From NCBI RefSeq assembly GCF_014656475.1, contig NZ_BNCM01000003.1:124001-188000 (forward strand): a stretch of 64,000 nt of DNA, in the 5' to 3' direction. A model generated the notes under the pieces. That model worked only from the letters and a program-made list of their open reading frames with translations, was not told where the DNA came from and searched no databases. Source of the stretch: Sinomonas cellulolyticus (GTDB taxonomy: Bacteria; Actinomycetota; Actinomycetes; Actinomycetales; Micrococcaceae). Position 1 is the first letter of the stretch. Each line of letters starts with the position of its first letter. Positions 29,393-38,861 of the stretch are shown piece after piece. A program made the position numbers and the translations under genes.

Positions 29393-30424
29393 TCAGCGGG
29401 CACGCCGGTTCTCCTGCGCGAAGTCGCCCGCACCGCCTGCGGGTGCGTCTTCCGAACGGAGCTCCGTGAGCGCAACCCGCTCGGGCTCGCCGACCCCACG
29501 GATCAGCTCGAGGGCAGCGTCCGGGTCTGTGACATGGACGTGCACCCTCCACCTGCACAGGCCGGCCGCGTCGTCGAAGGCTCCGACGGGGCTCATGATG
29601 ACCGACTCCCCCACCTCATCGAGGCGCTGGCGCAGGCTCGCCGCGTCCAGCGGGCTGAGCTGGATCGTGCACATGATCTCGACGCCCTCGGCCTCGGGCT
29701 GGTCCGCGGTGATGTAGGGGTCCTGGATCCTGAATCCGTGGAGCGCCTCGAGGGCCTCCTCCGCGATCCCGTCGCCCAGGACGGCCCCCCGGAGTGCCGC
29801 GAGCACCAGCAGCAGGCCCACACCGCCGGCGTCGACCACCCGTGCCGACGCGAGCACCCCGAGCTGGCCCTCGGTCGCCACCACAGCACCAGCGGCGGCC
29901 TCGAGCGCTCCGTCCAGGGCCGCACGCAGAGCGACGTTGCTGTCATCATTCCCTGCTGCCCCGCAGGCGCTCGCCGCGCCGTCCGCAGCCGCCTCCAGAA
30001 CGGAGAGCATCGTGCCGCCCACGGGCTCGCTGAGCGCGGACCAGGCCCGGATCTGGGCGCGGTGGAGGGCCCGGGCGAGCAGAGGGCCGCTGAGTCGGGG
30101 ATGGCCCGCGAGCGCGGCGGCGAAGGCATCGAGGAACACGGCGAAGAGCGTTCCCGAATTGCCCCATGCCTCTTCCATGGCAGCCTGGCCTGCCGCACCC
30201 AGCACCTCTCCGAGGTCAGTGCCCTCGGTCGCCGCCGCCGCTGTGGCCGCGACCCGCACCGTGTGGTAGAGGTTCGTGCCGGTGTCCCCGTCCGCGACGG
30301 GGAAGATGTTGATCGCGTTGAGACGGTCGCTGTGGTTGGCCAGCGCCGTCTCGGCGTCGCCGAGCCAGCGGCGCATCGCGGCGGCGTTCGAGGCGATCTT
30401 AACGTGCAAAGTGATCCCATCCAC
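29393..30424 (-). CDS. DAK2/DhaL-domain protein, FakA-like
   Basis: The N-terminal 200 residues form a DhaL (DAK2) kinase domain with the ATP/Mg motif NAINIFPVADGDTGTNLYHT near 38-57 and the SGTLFAVFLDAF region. Related proteins (YloV/FakA) phosphorylate fatty acids bound by DegV-type FakB, but they are about 550 aa; this one is 343 aa and keeps only the DhaL domain and part of the middle region. No FakB/DegV gene is nearby. The GTG start (30422-30424) lies inside the 3' end of thiL with a 26-base overlap. A position just upstream of recG is common for this family. Confidence 0.8.
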   Translation of the reverse strand: MDGITLHVKIASNAAAMRRWLGDAETALANHSDRLNAINIFPVADGDTGTNLYHTVRVAATAAAATEGTDLGEVLGAAGQAAMEEAWGNSGTLFAVFLDAFAAALAGHPRLSGPLLARALHRAQIRAWSALSEPVGGTMLSVLEAAADGAASACGAAGNDDSNVALRAALDGALEAAAGAVVATEGQLGVLASARVVDAGGVGLLLVLAALRGAVLGDGIAEEALEALHGFRIQDPYITADQPEAEGVEIMCTIQLSPLDAASLRQRLDEVGESVIMSPVGAFDDAAGLCRWRVHVHVTDPDAALELIRGVGEPERVALTELRSEDAPAGGAGDFAQENRRAR

Positions 30425-31418
30425 TCGGTTGCGCAGGCCGCCCGGCGACGGCTACCCCGCCCGGGCCGCCCGCCGCCGGCACCACCGAGCCTATCGCAGC
30501 GAACCCCCGCGGCAGCTGTGAGGCGGGTGGAAAGGCGGCAAGGAGTCCGTGGTCCTCTCCCCCGCCGAGCACCCAGGCGAGCGGGTCCGCGCCGAGGACT
30601 CCGGCCGGCTCGGACAGGAGCGCCGCGCGCGCCCGCAGGGAGGGCTCGTCGAGGTCGAGAACGACGCCGCTGGCCCGGCCCAGGCGGTCCCCGTCCTTCA
30701 GGAGCCCATCCGAGAGGTCCATGAGCGCGCTGGCGCCGGCCTTGGCCGCCGCAGGCCCGGCAGCGAGCGGGGGCCACGGGCGGCAATGGAAGCGCACCGC
30801 CTCGCGCAGGGCCGGTCCGAGGTCGCCGTACCGCGGCCCGTGCTCGAGGAGGGAGAGCCCGGCGGCCGCCGTTCCGAGCCGGCCGGCGATCGCCACCGTG
30901 TCCCCAGGACGTGCGCCAGAACGCAGCACCGGCGGCCGCCCCTCGAGCGACCCCAGCACGGTAACGGTCACGGACAGCTCGCTGCCGCGCCCGAGGTCGC
31001 CTCCGGCCACGGTGCAGCCGGGCGCTCCGAGCGCGCGGATCGCCTCGACGAGACCATCGGCCAGGTCATCGACCCAGACCGCCTCGGTCTGCGGCGGGAG
31101 CGTCAGGCTCACGACCATGCCCGTCGCGACAGCACCCATGGCGTTGATGTCGCTGAGGTTCTGGGCCGCGGCCTTCCACCCGACGTCCGCGCCGCTGCTC
31201 CGGTAGCCGTTGGGCCAGAGGAGCCGGAAGTCCTGGCCCTCGGTCTGGGTGTCCGTGCTCACGACGACCCGGCCGTCGGGCGCGGCGATCACCGCGGCGT
31301 CGTCGCCGGGACCGAGGATCGGATCGCCGAGCCCTGCCAGCCGGGGGAAGATGCGGTCGAGGAGTTCTCCCTCGCTCAGGTCGCCCACGCGGGGCTGGAG
31401 TCGTGGGGAATCGGTCAC
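30399..31418 (-). CDS. thiL: Thiamine-monophosphate kinase
   Basis: Phosphorylates thiamine monophosphate to the cofactor TPP, the ligand of the riboswitch at 5.2 kb. The 339-aa protein carries GPGDDAAVI near 36, STDTQTEGQDF, NLSDINAMGA near 90 and GGDLGRGSELSVTVT near 145, all PurM/ThiL signature segments. The GTG 31416-31418 (MTDSPRLQPRVG) is chosen because TACGCT lies seven bases upstream (31426-31431), fitting a leaderless start. It is the first gene of a thiL-DAK-recG-rsmD transcription unit. Confidence 0.95.
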   Translation of the reverse strand: MTDSPRLQPRVGDLSEGELLDRIFPRLAGLGDPILGPGDDAAVIAAPDGRVVVSTDTQTEGQDFRLLWPNGYRSSGADVGWKAAAQNLSDINAMGAVATGMVVSLTLPPQTEAVWVDDLADGLVEAIRALGAPGCTVAGGDLGRGSELSVTVTVLGSLEGRPPVLRSGARPGDTVAIAGRLGTAAAGLSLLEHGPRYGDLGPALREAVRFHCRPWPPLAAGPAAAKAGASALMDLSDGLLKDGDRLGRASGVVLDLDEPSLRARAALLSEPAGVLGADPLAWVLGGGEDHGLLAAFPPASQLPRGFAAIGSVVPAAGGPGGVAVAGRPAQPSGWDHFAR

Positions 31419-31507
31419 AGGCCCAAGCGTATCCGCCCCCACGCCCGCGAAGAGGCCCGTCCTGCAGGGGTAGGCTGGAACGGCCCCCTCCCCCGGAGAA
31501 GAGAAGC

Positions 31508-32089
31508 ATGCCCGCACGCCGTCAGCACCCCGTCTCCCGCCTCCTTGCCCCAACGGCCGCGGTGGCCGTCGCCACGCTCCTGGCCGGGTGCTCCTCGGCC
31601 GTCACCGTCCAGCCGGCCGCGGATGCCGCGAACCCGGCCTGCGCGCCCGTGATGCTCGCCCTGCCGGACACGCTTGGCGACGCCGCCATCCGCACCACCA
31701 CGAGCCAGGCCACCGCCGCGTGGGGCGACCCCTCCGCGGTCGTGCTCCGCTGCGGCGTCGCGTCCCCCGGCCCTACCACCGACCGGTGCGTGAGCGTCAA
31801 TGGCGTGGACTGGGTGATCAAGGAGGACGGGCCGTCCTCCGACGGGGCGACGACGCCCGCCCCGCAACCCTCAGGCGAACCCTCGGGCCAGACGGGCGCC
31901 CAGCAGGACAGCGGCACGTACACGCTCACGACGTTCGGCCGCTCGCCGGCCGTCGAGCTGCTGCTGGATGCCGGGCGGATCAGCTCCGCGACGGTGCTCG
32001 CGAGCCTCTCGCCTGCAGTCTCGAAGATCCCCGCCACGCGCCACTGCGTCGGGCAGGCTGACCTCGCGACACTGGGCGCGGGGGGCTGA
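31508..32089 (+). CDS. DUF3515 family lipoprotein
   Basis: A 193-aa exported lipoprotein. The N-terminus (MPARRQHPVSRLL) is followed by a hydrophobic stretch and the lipobox LLAGC at about 25-29, so it should be lipidated at that Cys. Conserved features are PACAPVMLALPDTLG, LRCGV, WVIKEDG and a C-terminal HCVG; four Cys outside the lipobox could form disulphides. A Pro/Ser/Gly/Gln-rich linker breaks the domain in the middle. The ATG has a GGAGAAG site. DUF3515 proteins often lie between thiL and ddl in actinobacteria, as here, suggesting a cell-envelope role; the function is unknown. Confidence 0.88.
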   Translation: MPARRQHPVSRLLAPTAAVAVATLLAGCSSAVTVQPAADAANPACAPVMLALPDTLGDAAIRTTTSQATAAWGDPSAVVLRCGVASPGPTTDRCVSVNGVDWVIKEDGPSSDGATTPAPQPSGEPSGQTGAQQDSGTYTLTTFGRSPAVELLLDAGRISSATVLASLSPAVSKIPATRHCVGQADLATLGAGG

Positions 32090-32134
32090 CCTCCCGGCCT
32101 CCTGCCCCGCGGTGCCCGTGGGCCCGGCGTCCCT

Positions 32135-33259
<1,125 letters not shown>

Positions 33260-33263
33260 GCTT

Positions 33264-34358
33264 CTAGTCGCCTTCTGATTTGAGCTGCCGCGCGAGCAGC
33301 AGGGGTTCGAGCTGGTCTACCGGGAGCTGGCCCCTCAGGACGGCCACAACGCCCGCGGTGATCGGCATGTCCACGCCATGCCGCTTGGCCAGCTCCAGGA
33401 CGACGGCCGCGGACTTGATGCCCTCGGCCGTCTGGGTCATGCGCTCCCCCACCTCGTCCACCGAGAGACCCTGGCCGAGGAGCCGGCCCGCCGTGTGGTT
33501 GCGGGAGAGCTTGGACGAGCAGGTGGCCACCAGGTCGCCGAGGCCCGCGAGGCCGGACATGGTGGTGAGGTCGCCGCCAAGCGCAATCGCGAGCCGCGTG
33601 GTCTCAGCGAGGCCGCGGGTGATGACGGTGGCCTTCGTGTTGTCGCCCATCTCCTTGCCCTCGCACATGCCGACGGCCAGCGCGATCACGTTCTTCACGA
33701 TCCCGCCGATCTCGACGCCGATCACGTCCGTGCTCATGTAGGGGCGGAAGTACGGGGCGGTGGAGGACTCGGCGATCCACTGCGCGGTCTCGTGGTCGGA
33801 GCAGGCCACGACGGCGCCCGTGGGCTGGGACCGGGCGATCTCCATCGCGAGGTTGGGCCCCGAGAGCACCGCGATCTGGCGCCGCGGGAGCCCGGTGAGC
33901 TCGGCGATGACCTCGCTCATCGTCTTGTCGGTGCCGATCTCGAGGCCCTTCATGAGGGAGAGCACGACGGCGTCGCGCGGCACGTGCGCGCCCCATGCGG
34001 CCAGCTGTCCGCGCAGCGACTGGGCCGGAACGGCCAGCACGACCAGCTGGGCGCCCTCAAGGGCCTCTGCCGGGTCGGTAGTGGCGGTGATGCACTCGGG
34101 CAGCACGGCGTCGTCGAGGTACTTCGTGTTCCGGTGGCCAGCGATGTCAGCGACCACCTCGGGGCTGCGGCCCCACACGCGGATGATGCGCTCGGCGTCG
34201 TGGCTCGCCGCGGCGTCTCCCAGGACCTTCGCGAACGTGGTCCCCCAGCTTCCCGCTCCCATGACGGCGACCCTCCGGAGTGCGCCACGGCCCGCGGGCG
34301 CGCCGGAGACGGCGGCCGCGGTCTGGGGGACGTCCCCGGCGATGGCCTCAGCGCTCAC
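33264..34358 (-). CDS. gpsA: Glycerol-3-phosphate dehydrogenase [NAD(P)+]
   Basis: Makes sn-glycerol 3-phosphate for phospholipid synthesis from dihydroxyacetone phosphate. The NAD(P) motif VAVMGAGSWGTTFAKVL is near residue 30, with the substrate segments GGIVKNVIALAVGMCEG and GLAGLGDLVATCSSKLSRN further on. The GTG start (34356-34358, MSAEAIAGDV) overlaps the plsC stop by four bases; the roughly 28 residues before the conserved core are variable. Length 364 aa. Together with plsC it supplies the glycerolipid backbone in the same operon as murA and ddl. Confidence 0.96.
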   Translation of the reverse strand: MSAEAIAGDVPQTAAAVSGAPAGRGALRRVAVMGAGSWGTTFAKVLGDAAASHDAERIIRVWGRSPEVVADIAGHRNTKYLDDAVLPECITATTDPAEALEGAQLVVLAVPAQSLRGQLAAWGAHVPRDAVVLSLMKGLEIGTDKTMSEVIAELTGLPRRQIAVLSGPNLAMEIARSQPTGAVVACSDHETAQWIAESSTAPYFRPYMSTDVIGVEIGGIVKNVIALAVGMCEGKEMGDNTKATVITRGLAETTRLAIALGGDLTTMSGLAGLGDLVATCSSKLSRNHTAGRLLGQGLSVDEVGERMTQTAEGIKSAAVVLELAKRHGVDMPITAGVVAVLRGQLPVDQLEPLLLARQLKSEGD

Positions 34359-35161
34359 GCCTGGGTTCCGCCGCGCTCGGTGTCCCTGCCGCGGTCTCGG
34401 CCGTGGCCGAACGCGGGCTGCTCGTGCTCGGACGGGTCCCACCGCGCAGCGGGGGGCTCCTCGCCGCGCAGCTCCGCCAGCAGAGCGGTGATGGCGGCCA
34501 TGATGCGCTCGGTCGCCTCGACGAGCGTCGTCTTGTCCAAGGGCCGGTCGCGCAGGTCGCTGAGGTCCACGGGATCCCCCACGGACACGACCGCCTTCTT
34601 CCGGGGGAAGGGGTAGAGGCGTTTCGAGTAGCGCGGGAACAGCTCGTGGTCACCCCAATGGGCGATGGGGACGACGGGCGCACCCGTCTTGAGCGCGAGC
34701 CGCGCGGCGCCGGTGTGCCCCTTCATGGGCCACAGGTCCGGGTCGCGGGTCAGGGTTCCCTCGGGGTAGACGATGATCGCACCGCCCTCCTCGACCACCT
34801 CTCGGGCCACCTTGAGCGAGGTGCCGGCCCCGGCGCCGCCGCGATCCACGGGGATCTGCTTGGTTCCGCGCATGATCTGGCCCAGGACGGGCGGCCTGAA
34901 GAGCCCGGCCTTGGCCAGGAAGTGCGGCGGCCGCCCCTGGTTGAAGAGCATGTGCCCCACCGTGAGGGGGTCCAGTTCCGTGCAGTGGTTGGGGCAGGCA
35001 ATGAAGCCTCCCGTCCCGGGCAGGCTGTCCAGCTTCTCCGTGCCGCGCCACTCCTTGGCCATCAGGAGGTTCATGAGCGGGCGCACGATGGCGGCGGCGA
35101 TGCCGAACGCGATCTTCTCGCCGGTGCTCTCGGTCCGCTTCTGGGCGGCTGGGGCGGTCAC
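34355..35161 (-). CDS. plsC: 1-acyl-sn-glycerol-3-phosphate acyltransferase (PlsC family)
   Basis: A 268-aa lysophosphatidic acid acyltransferase-like protein with the catalytic NHCTELD (NHx4D) motif at 58-64 and the substrate-binding VYPEGTLTR near 130. A hydrophobic segment at about 18-34 could anchor it to the membrane. The last 30 residues are rich in charged amino acids and are probably disordered. The GTG start (35159-35161) overlaps the murA stop by four bases. Second step of phosphatidic acid synthesis, matching gpsA next door. Confidence 0.92.
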   Translation of the reverse strand: MTAPAAQKRTESTGEKIAFGIAAAIVRPLMNLLMAKEWRGTEKLDSLPGTGGFIACPNHCTELDPLTVGHMLFNQGRPPHFLAKAGLFRPPVLGQIMRGTKQIPVDRGGAGAGTSLKVAREVVEEGGAIIVYPEGTLTRDPDLWPMKGHTGAARLALKTGAPVVPIAHWGDHELFPRYSKRLYPFPRKKAVVSVGDPVDLSDLRDRPLDKTTLVEATERIMAAITALLAELRGEEPPAARWDPSEHEQPAFGHGRDRGRDTERGGTQA

Positions 35162-36489
35162 TGGGCCTCCTCGACGTCGAAGTCCGCGCCAAGCCCCTCG
35201 AGCTTGTCGGTGAAGTGCTCGTAGCCGCGGCGGATCACGTCGACCCCGGTGGCGCGGGAGACGCCGTCGGCCGCCAGCGCCGCGATGACGTGGCTGAAGC
35301 CCCCGCGCAGGTCCGGGACGTTGAAGTCCGCCCCGTGGAGCGGAGTCGGCCCGGAGATCACGGCGGAGTGGAGGAAGTTGCGCTGGCCGAACCGGCATGG
35401 CACGCTGCCCAGGCACTCGCGGTGGAGCTGGATCGTGGCTCCCATGCGGACGAGCGCCTCTGTGAAGCCGAAACGGTTCTCGTAGACGGTCTCGTGCACG
35501 ATCGAGACGCCGTCCGCCTGGGTCAGCGCGACGACGAGCGGCTGCTGCCAGTCGGTCATGAAGCCGGGGTGGACGTCGGTCTCCAGCACCTGCGGTAAGA
35601 GCTTGCCGCCCTTGTGGTAGAACCGGATCCCCTCGTCCTCGATGGACAGGCCGCCGCCGATCTTGCGGAACACGTTCAGGAACGTGACCATGTCGCGCTG
35701 GCTGGCCCCCTCCACGAAGATGTCGCCCCCGGTGACGAGGGCGGCGGAGGCCCACGAGGCCGCCTCGTTGCGGTCGGGGAGGGCCCGGTGGGTGTAGCCG
35801 CCGAGCTCGGGCACCCCCTCGATGCGGATGGTGCGGTCGGACATGACGCTGATGAGAGCGCCCATCTTCTGCAGCACGGCAATCAGGTCGATGACCTCGG
35901 GCTCGATGGCGGCCCCTGACAGCTCGGTGATGCCCTCGGCCCGCGTGGCCGCGAGCAGGACCTGCTCCGTGGCACCCACGCTCGGGTACGGGAGGGAGAT
36001 CTTGGCGCCCTTGAGACCGGTCGGCGCCGAGATGCTGATGCCGCCGGGCCGCTTGTCGACGACGGCCCCGAACTGGCGCAGGACTGCAAGGTGGTAGTCA
36101 ATGGGCCGGTCGCCGATGCGGCAGCCGCCCAGGTCGGGGATGAAGGCCTCCCCGATCGTGTGGATGAGCGGACCGCACAGGAGGATGGGGATGCGCGAGT
36201 CGCCGGCATGGGCGTCGATGTCCTTGACGGCCGCGGTCCGCACGTACTGGGGGTCGAGGGTCAGGTCCCCCGTAGCCGGGTCCGCCTCAACGCTCACGCC
36301 GTGGAGCTGCAGGAGGCTCGTGACGACCGAGACGTCCTTGATGTCCGGCACATTGCGCAGGGTGGAGGGCTCATTCCCCAGGAGGGCCGCCACCATGGCC
36401 TTGGGCACGAGGTTCTTGGCGCCGCGGACCCGCACGCGCCCCGACAGGGGGATGCCGCCGCGAATGGTCAGGACACTGCTCATCTGCAC
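35158..36489 (-). CDS. murA: UDP-N-acetylglucosamine 1-carboxyvinyltransferase
   Basis: First committed step of peptidoglycan synthesis, transferring enolpyruvate from PEP. The 443-aa protein has GAKNLVPK near the N-terminus (catalytic Lys) and the active-site loop GGCRIGDRPID with Cys123, the residue alkylated by fosfomycin, so the enzyme should be sensitive. The start could be the GTG at 36487-36489, preceded by GAGGA, or the ATG two codons later (36481-36483, MSSVLTIRGG), preceded by AGG; I keep the first. It heads the murA-plsC-gpsA-ddl series, each gene joined by four-base overlaps or gaps. Confidence 0.96.
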   Translation of the reverse strand: MQMSSVLTIRGGIPLSGRVRVRGAKNLVPKAMVAALLGNEPSTLRNVPDIKDVSVVTSLLQLHGVSVEADPATGDLTLDPQYVRTAAVKDIDAHAGDSRIPILLCGPLIHTIGEAFIPDLGGCRIGDRPIDYHLAVLRQFGAVVDKRPGGISISAPTGLKGAKISLPYPSVGATEQVLLAATRAEGITELSGAAIEPEVIDLIAVLQKMGALISVMSDRTIRIEGVPELGGYTHRALPDRNEAASWASAALVTGGDIFVEGASQRDMVTFLNVFRKIGGGLSIEDEGIRFYHKGGKLLPQVLETDVHPGFMTDWQQPLVVALTQADGVSIVHETVYENRFGFTEALVRMGATIQLHRECLGSVPCRFGQRNFLHSAVISGPTPLHGADFNVPDLRGGFSHVIAALAADGVSRATGVDVIRRGYEHFTDKLEGLGADFDVEEAQ

Positions 36490-36553
36490 CTATTTCCTCA
36501 CTGGTCCCCTGAGCCGACTCCGGACCCGCCGGTCAGGGACCCAGCTAAGCATA

Positions 36554-36596
36554 GGGGCTCGCGCGTGGGGAGATGAAAACCCCTCGCGCGAGCCCC
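36554..36596 (-). terminator. Terminator downstream of leuCD
   Basis: A perfect 12-bp stem, GGGGCTCGCGCG (36554-36565) with its complement at 36585-36596, encloses a loop that can itself pair (GGGG/CCCC). It lies between the leuD stop and murA. The downstream T content is low. Confidence 0.7.
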
Positions 36597-36647
36597 ATCG
36601 GCGAGTCCCGCCCGCGGCCGCGTGGCCGGCGCGCCGGCGGCCCCGCG

Positions 36648-37247
36648 TCAGCTGCGTGCCGGGAGGGTCGTCGGCTTGAAGGAAGGGCGTGTCTTCTCGT
36701 AGGCGCTGATCTCGTCCTCGTGCTGGAGGGTGAGTCCGATGTCGTCGAGCCCCTCGAGCAGGCGCCAGCGCGTGTAGTCGTCGATCTCGAAGGGGGCAAC
36801 GAGGTTCCCGCAGGCAACAGTCTTGGAGCCCAGGTCAACGGTGATCTGCGTGCCCGGGTGGTTCTCGAGCTCCTTCCAGATCAGCTCGATGTCGTCCTGC
36901 GCGACCACGGCGGCGAGCAGGCCCTGCTTGCCGGAGTTGCCGCGGAAGATGTCGGCGAACCTCGAGGAAAGGACCACCCTGAAGCCGTAGTCCTTGAGGG
37001 CCCACACGGCGTGCTCGCGGGACGAGCCGGTGCCGAAGTCGGGGCCGGCCACGAGCACGGAGCCGCGATCGAACGGCTCCTGGTTGAGGATGAACGAGGG
37101 ATCCTTCCGCCAGCTCGAGAAGAGCGCATCCTCGAACCCGGTGCGGGTGATCCGCTTGAGGAAGACGGCGGGGATGATCTGGTCGGTGTCCACGTTCGAC
37201 TGGCGCAGCGGGACGCCGATGCCGGTGTGGGTGGTGAACTTCTCCAT
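36648..37247 (-). CDS. leuD: 3-isopropylmalate dehydratase small subunit
   Basis: Small (swivel-domain) subunit of isopropylmalate isomerase in leucine synthesis; pairs with LeuC to convert 2- to 3-isopropylmalate. The 199-aa protein has [14 protein letters not shown] near the N-terminus and [17 protein letters not shown] near 68-84, the family signature. It lies 15 bases after leuC and has an AAGGAAGG region upstream of its ATG. Confidence 0.97.
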   Translation of the reverse strand: MEKFTTHTGIGVPLRQSNVDTDQIIPAVFLKRITRTGFEDALFSSWRKDPSFILNQEPFDRGSVLVAGPDFGTGSSREHAVWALKDYGFRVVLSSRFADIFRGNSGKQGLLAAVVAQDDIELIWKELENHPGTQITVDLGSKTVACGNLVAPFEIDDYTRWRLLEGLDDIGLTLQHEDEISAYEKTRPSFKPTTLPARS

Positions 37248-37262
37248 GGCTCGAATCCTTCC

Positions 37263-38702
37263 TTAGGCAGCGGCGCCGGCCGCGGCGGGGTCCGTGACGG
37301 GGGCGAGGTCCGAGGGCGAGGACAGGGTCCCCCGCACAGCGGTCGCGGCCGCCACCACCGGAGAGACCAGGTGGGTGCGTCCGCCCTTGCCCTGGCGCCC
37401 CTCGAAGTTGCGGTTCGAGGTCGAGGCGCACCGCTCCCCCGGCGCCAGCTGGTCGGGGTTCATGCCGAGGCACATGGAGCATCCGGCGAAGCGCCATTCG
37501 GCGCCGAAGTCGGTGAAGACCTTGTCGAGGCCCTCGGCCTCAGCCTCGAGGCGGACCCTCGCGGATCCGGGGACCACCATCATGCGCACGTTCGGGTCCT
37601 TGGTGCGTCCGCGGACGATCTCGGCGGCGGCGCGCAGGTCCTCAAGACGGGAGTTGGTGCACGAGCCCAGGAAGACGGTGTCGACGCGGATGTCCTTCAT
37701 CGGCGTTCCGGCCTCGAGCCCCATGTACTCGAGGGCGCGGCGCCCCGCGGCCTTGGCGTTCTCGTCGGCGAAGCCGTCGGGGTCGGGGACCCGCTCCGAG
37801 AGCGAGACTCCCTGCCCGGGGTTGGTGCCCCACGTGACGAAGGGCTCGAGCTCGTCGGCGTCGAGGAAGACCTCGGCGTCGAACACCGCGTCGTCGTCGG
37901 TGCGCAGCGTCTCCCAGTACTCGACGGCTGCGTCCCAGTCCGCGCCCTGAGGGGCATGCGGACGGCCCTTGACGAACTCGTAGGTGGTCTCGTCGGGCGC
38001 GACCATTCCGGCGCGGGCCCCGGCCTCGATCGACATGTTGCAGATGGTCATCCGCGCCTCCATCGAGAGGGCGCGGATCGCCGAGCCTCGGTACTCCAGC
38101 ACGTATCCCTGGCCACCGCCCGTGCCGATCTTGGCGATGACCGCGAGGATGATGTCCTTGCTGCTGACCCCGGGCTTGAGCGTCCCCTCGACGGTGATCG
38201 CCATCGTCTTGAACGGCTTGAGCGAGAGCGTCTGCGTGGCCATCACGTGCTCGACCTCGCTCGTGCCGATGCCCATGGCAAGGGCGCCGAAGGCCCCGTG
38301 GGTGGAGGTGTGCGAGTCGCCGCAGACGACCGTCATGCCGGGCTGGGTCAGGCCGAGCTGGGGGCCCACGACGTGGACGATGCCCTGTTCCTTGTCGCCG
38401 AGCGAGTGCAGGCGCACCCCGAACTCGGCGCAGTTGGCCCGCAGGGTCTCGATCTGGGTCCGGCTCGTGGGATCGGCGATCGGCTTGTCGATGTCGACCG
38501 TCGGGGTGTTGTGGTCCTCGGTCGCGATCGTCAGGTCCGGACGGCGCACCGGGCGGCCTGCGAGCCGGAGGCCCTCGAATGCCTGGGGCGAGGTCACCTC
38601 ATGCACGAGGTGGAGGTCGATGTAGAGCAGATCGGGCTGCCCGTCCTCGCCCTTGCGCACCACGTGCGCATCCCAGACCTTCTCGGCCAGTGTGCGTCCC
38701 AC
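37263..38702 (-). CDS. leuC: 3-isopropylmalate dehydratase large subunit
   Basis: Aconitase-type large subunit holding the 4Fe-4S cluster. The 479-aa protein begins [14 protein letters not shown] and has [25 protein letters not shown] (in part), the cluster ligands FLGSCTNSR near 342 and [10 protein letters not shown] near 402-411, as in bacterial LeuC. The GTG start at 38700-38702 has a strong GGAGGGAG site. The leader of more than 100 nt carries an exact copy of the ilvB antiterminator strand (38720-38734), and the promoter region contains an IclR-type inverted repeat. Confidence 0.97.
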   Translation of the reverse strand: MGRTLAEKVWDAHVVRKGEDGQPDLLYIDLHLVHEVTSPQAFEGLRLAGRPVRRPDLTIATEDHNTPTVDIDKPIADPTSRTQIETLRANCAEFGVRLHSLGDKEQGIVHVVGPQLGLTQPGMTVVCGDSHTSTHGAFGALAMGIGTSEVEHVMATQTLSLKPFKTMAITVEGTLKPGVSSKDIILAVIAKIGTGGGQGYVLEYRGSAIRALSMEARMTICNMSIEAGARAGMVAPDETTYEFVKGRPHAPQGADWDAAVEYWETLRTDDDAVFDAEVFLDADELEPFVTWGTNPGQGVSLSERVPDPDGFADENAKAAGRRALEYMGLEAGTPMKDIRVDTVFLGSCTNSRLEDLRAAAEIVRGRTKDPNVRMMVVPGSARVRLEAEAEGLDKVFTDFGAEWRFAGCSMCLGMNPDQLAPGERCASTSNRNFEGRQGKGGRTHLVSPVVAAATAVRGTLSSPSDLAPVTDPAAAGAAA

Positions 38703-38719
38703 GGCCTGCTCCCTCCGAT

Positions 38720-38734
38720 TCGTGCCAGACGTGC
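38720..38734 (-). promoter_or_regulatory. 15-base element in the leuC leader shared with the ilvB attenuator
   Basis: On the minus strand this reads GCACGTCTGGCACGA, identical to 60165-60179 in the ilvB leader, where it is predicted to be the antiterminator strand. Here it sits directly upstream of the leuC ribosome binding site (three bases before GGAGGG). Internally it is GCACG-TCTG-GCACG. I see no convincing leader peptide or terminator for leuC, so if functional it would act differently. Confidence 0.4.
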
Positions 38735-38831
38735 GCCGACGCCGGGCCTGTGCCGGCTCGGCAGGCGGTGTGGCTGCCTATGTACCAGTGGACCAGCGCG
38801 GGCATGCCGCTGGCCACTCCGTTGACTTGCA

Positions 38832-38846
38832 TCTCAGATTTTGAGA
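38832..38846. promoter_or_regulatory. Inverted repeat operator between leuC and the IclR gene
   Basis: TCTCA-GATTT-TGAGA, a five-base inverted repeat with a five-base spacer, lies between the divergent leuC and IclR genes and next to minus-strand TTGATA/TTGACG hexamers that could be the -35 of leuC. IclR proteins of the LtbR/NdgR/AreB type control leuCD from such sites in other actinobacteria. Position and symmetry are seen; binding is inferred. Confidence 0.5.
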
Positions 38847-38861
38847 CGTCAATATCAAGTT

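Noticed and set aside
38599..38832. A frame in the leuC leader starting MQVNGVASGM as a possible leucine leader peptide
   Set aside because: It has no run of Leu/Val/Ile codons, overlaps the leuC start by about 100 bases and is not followed by a terminator.
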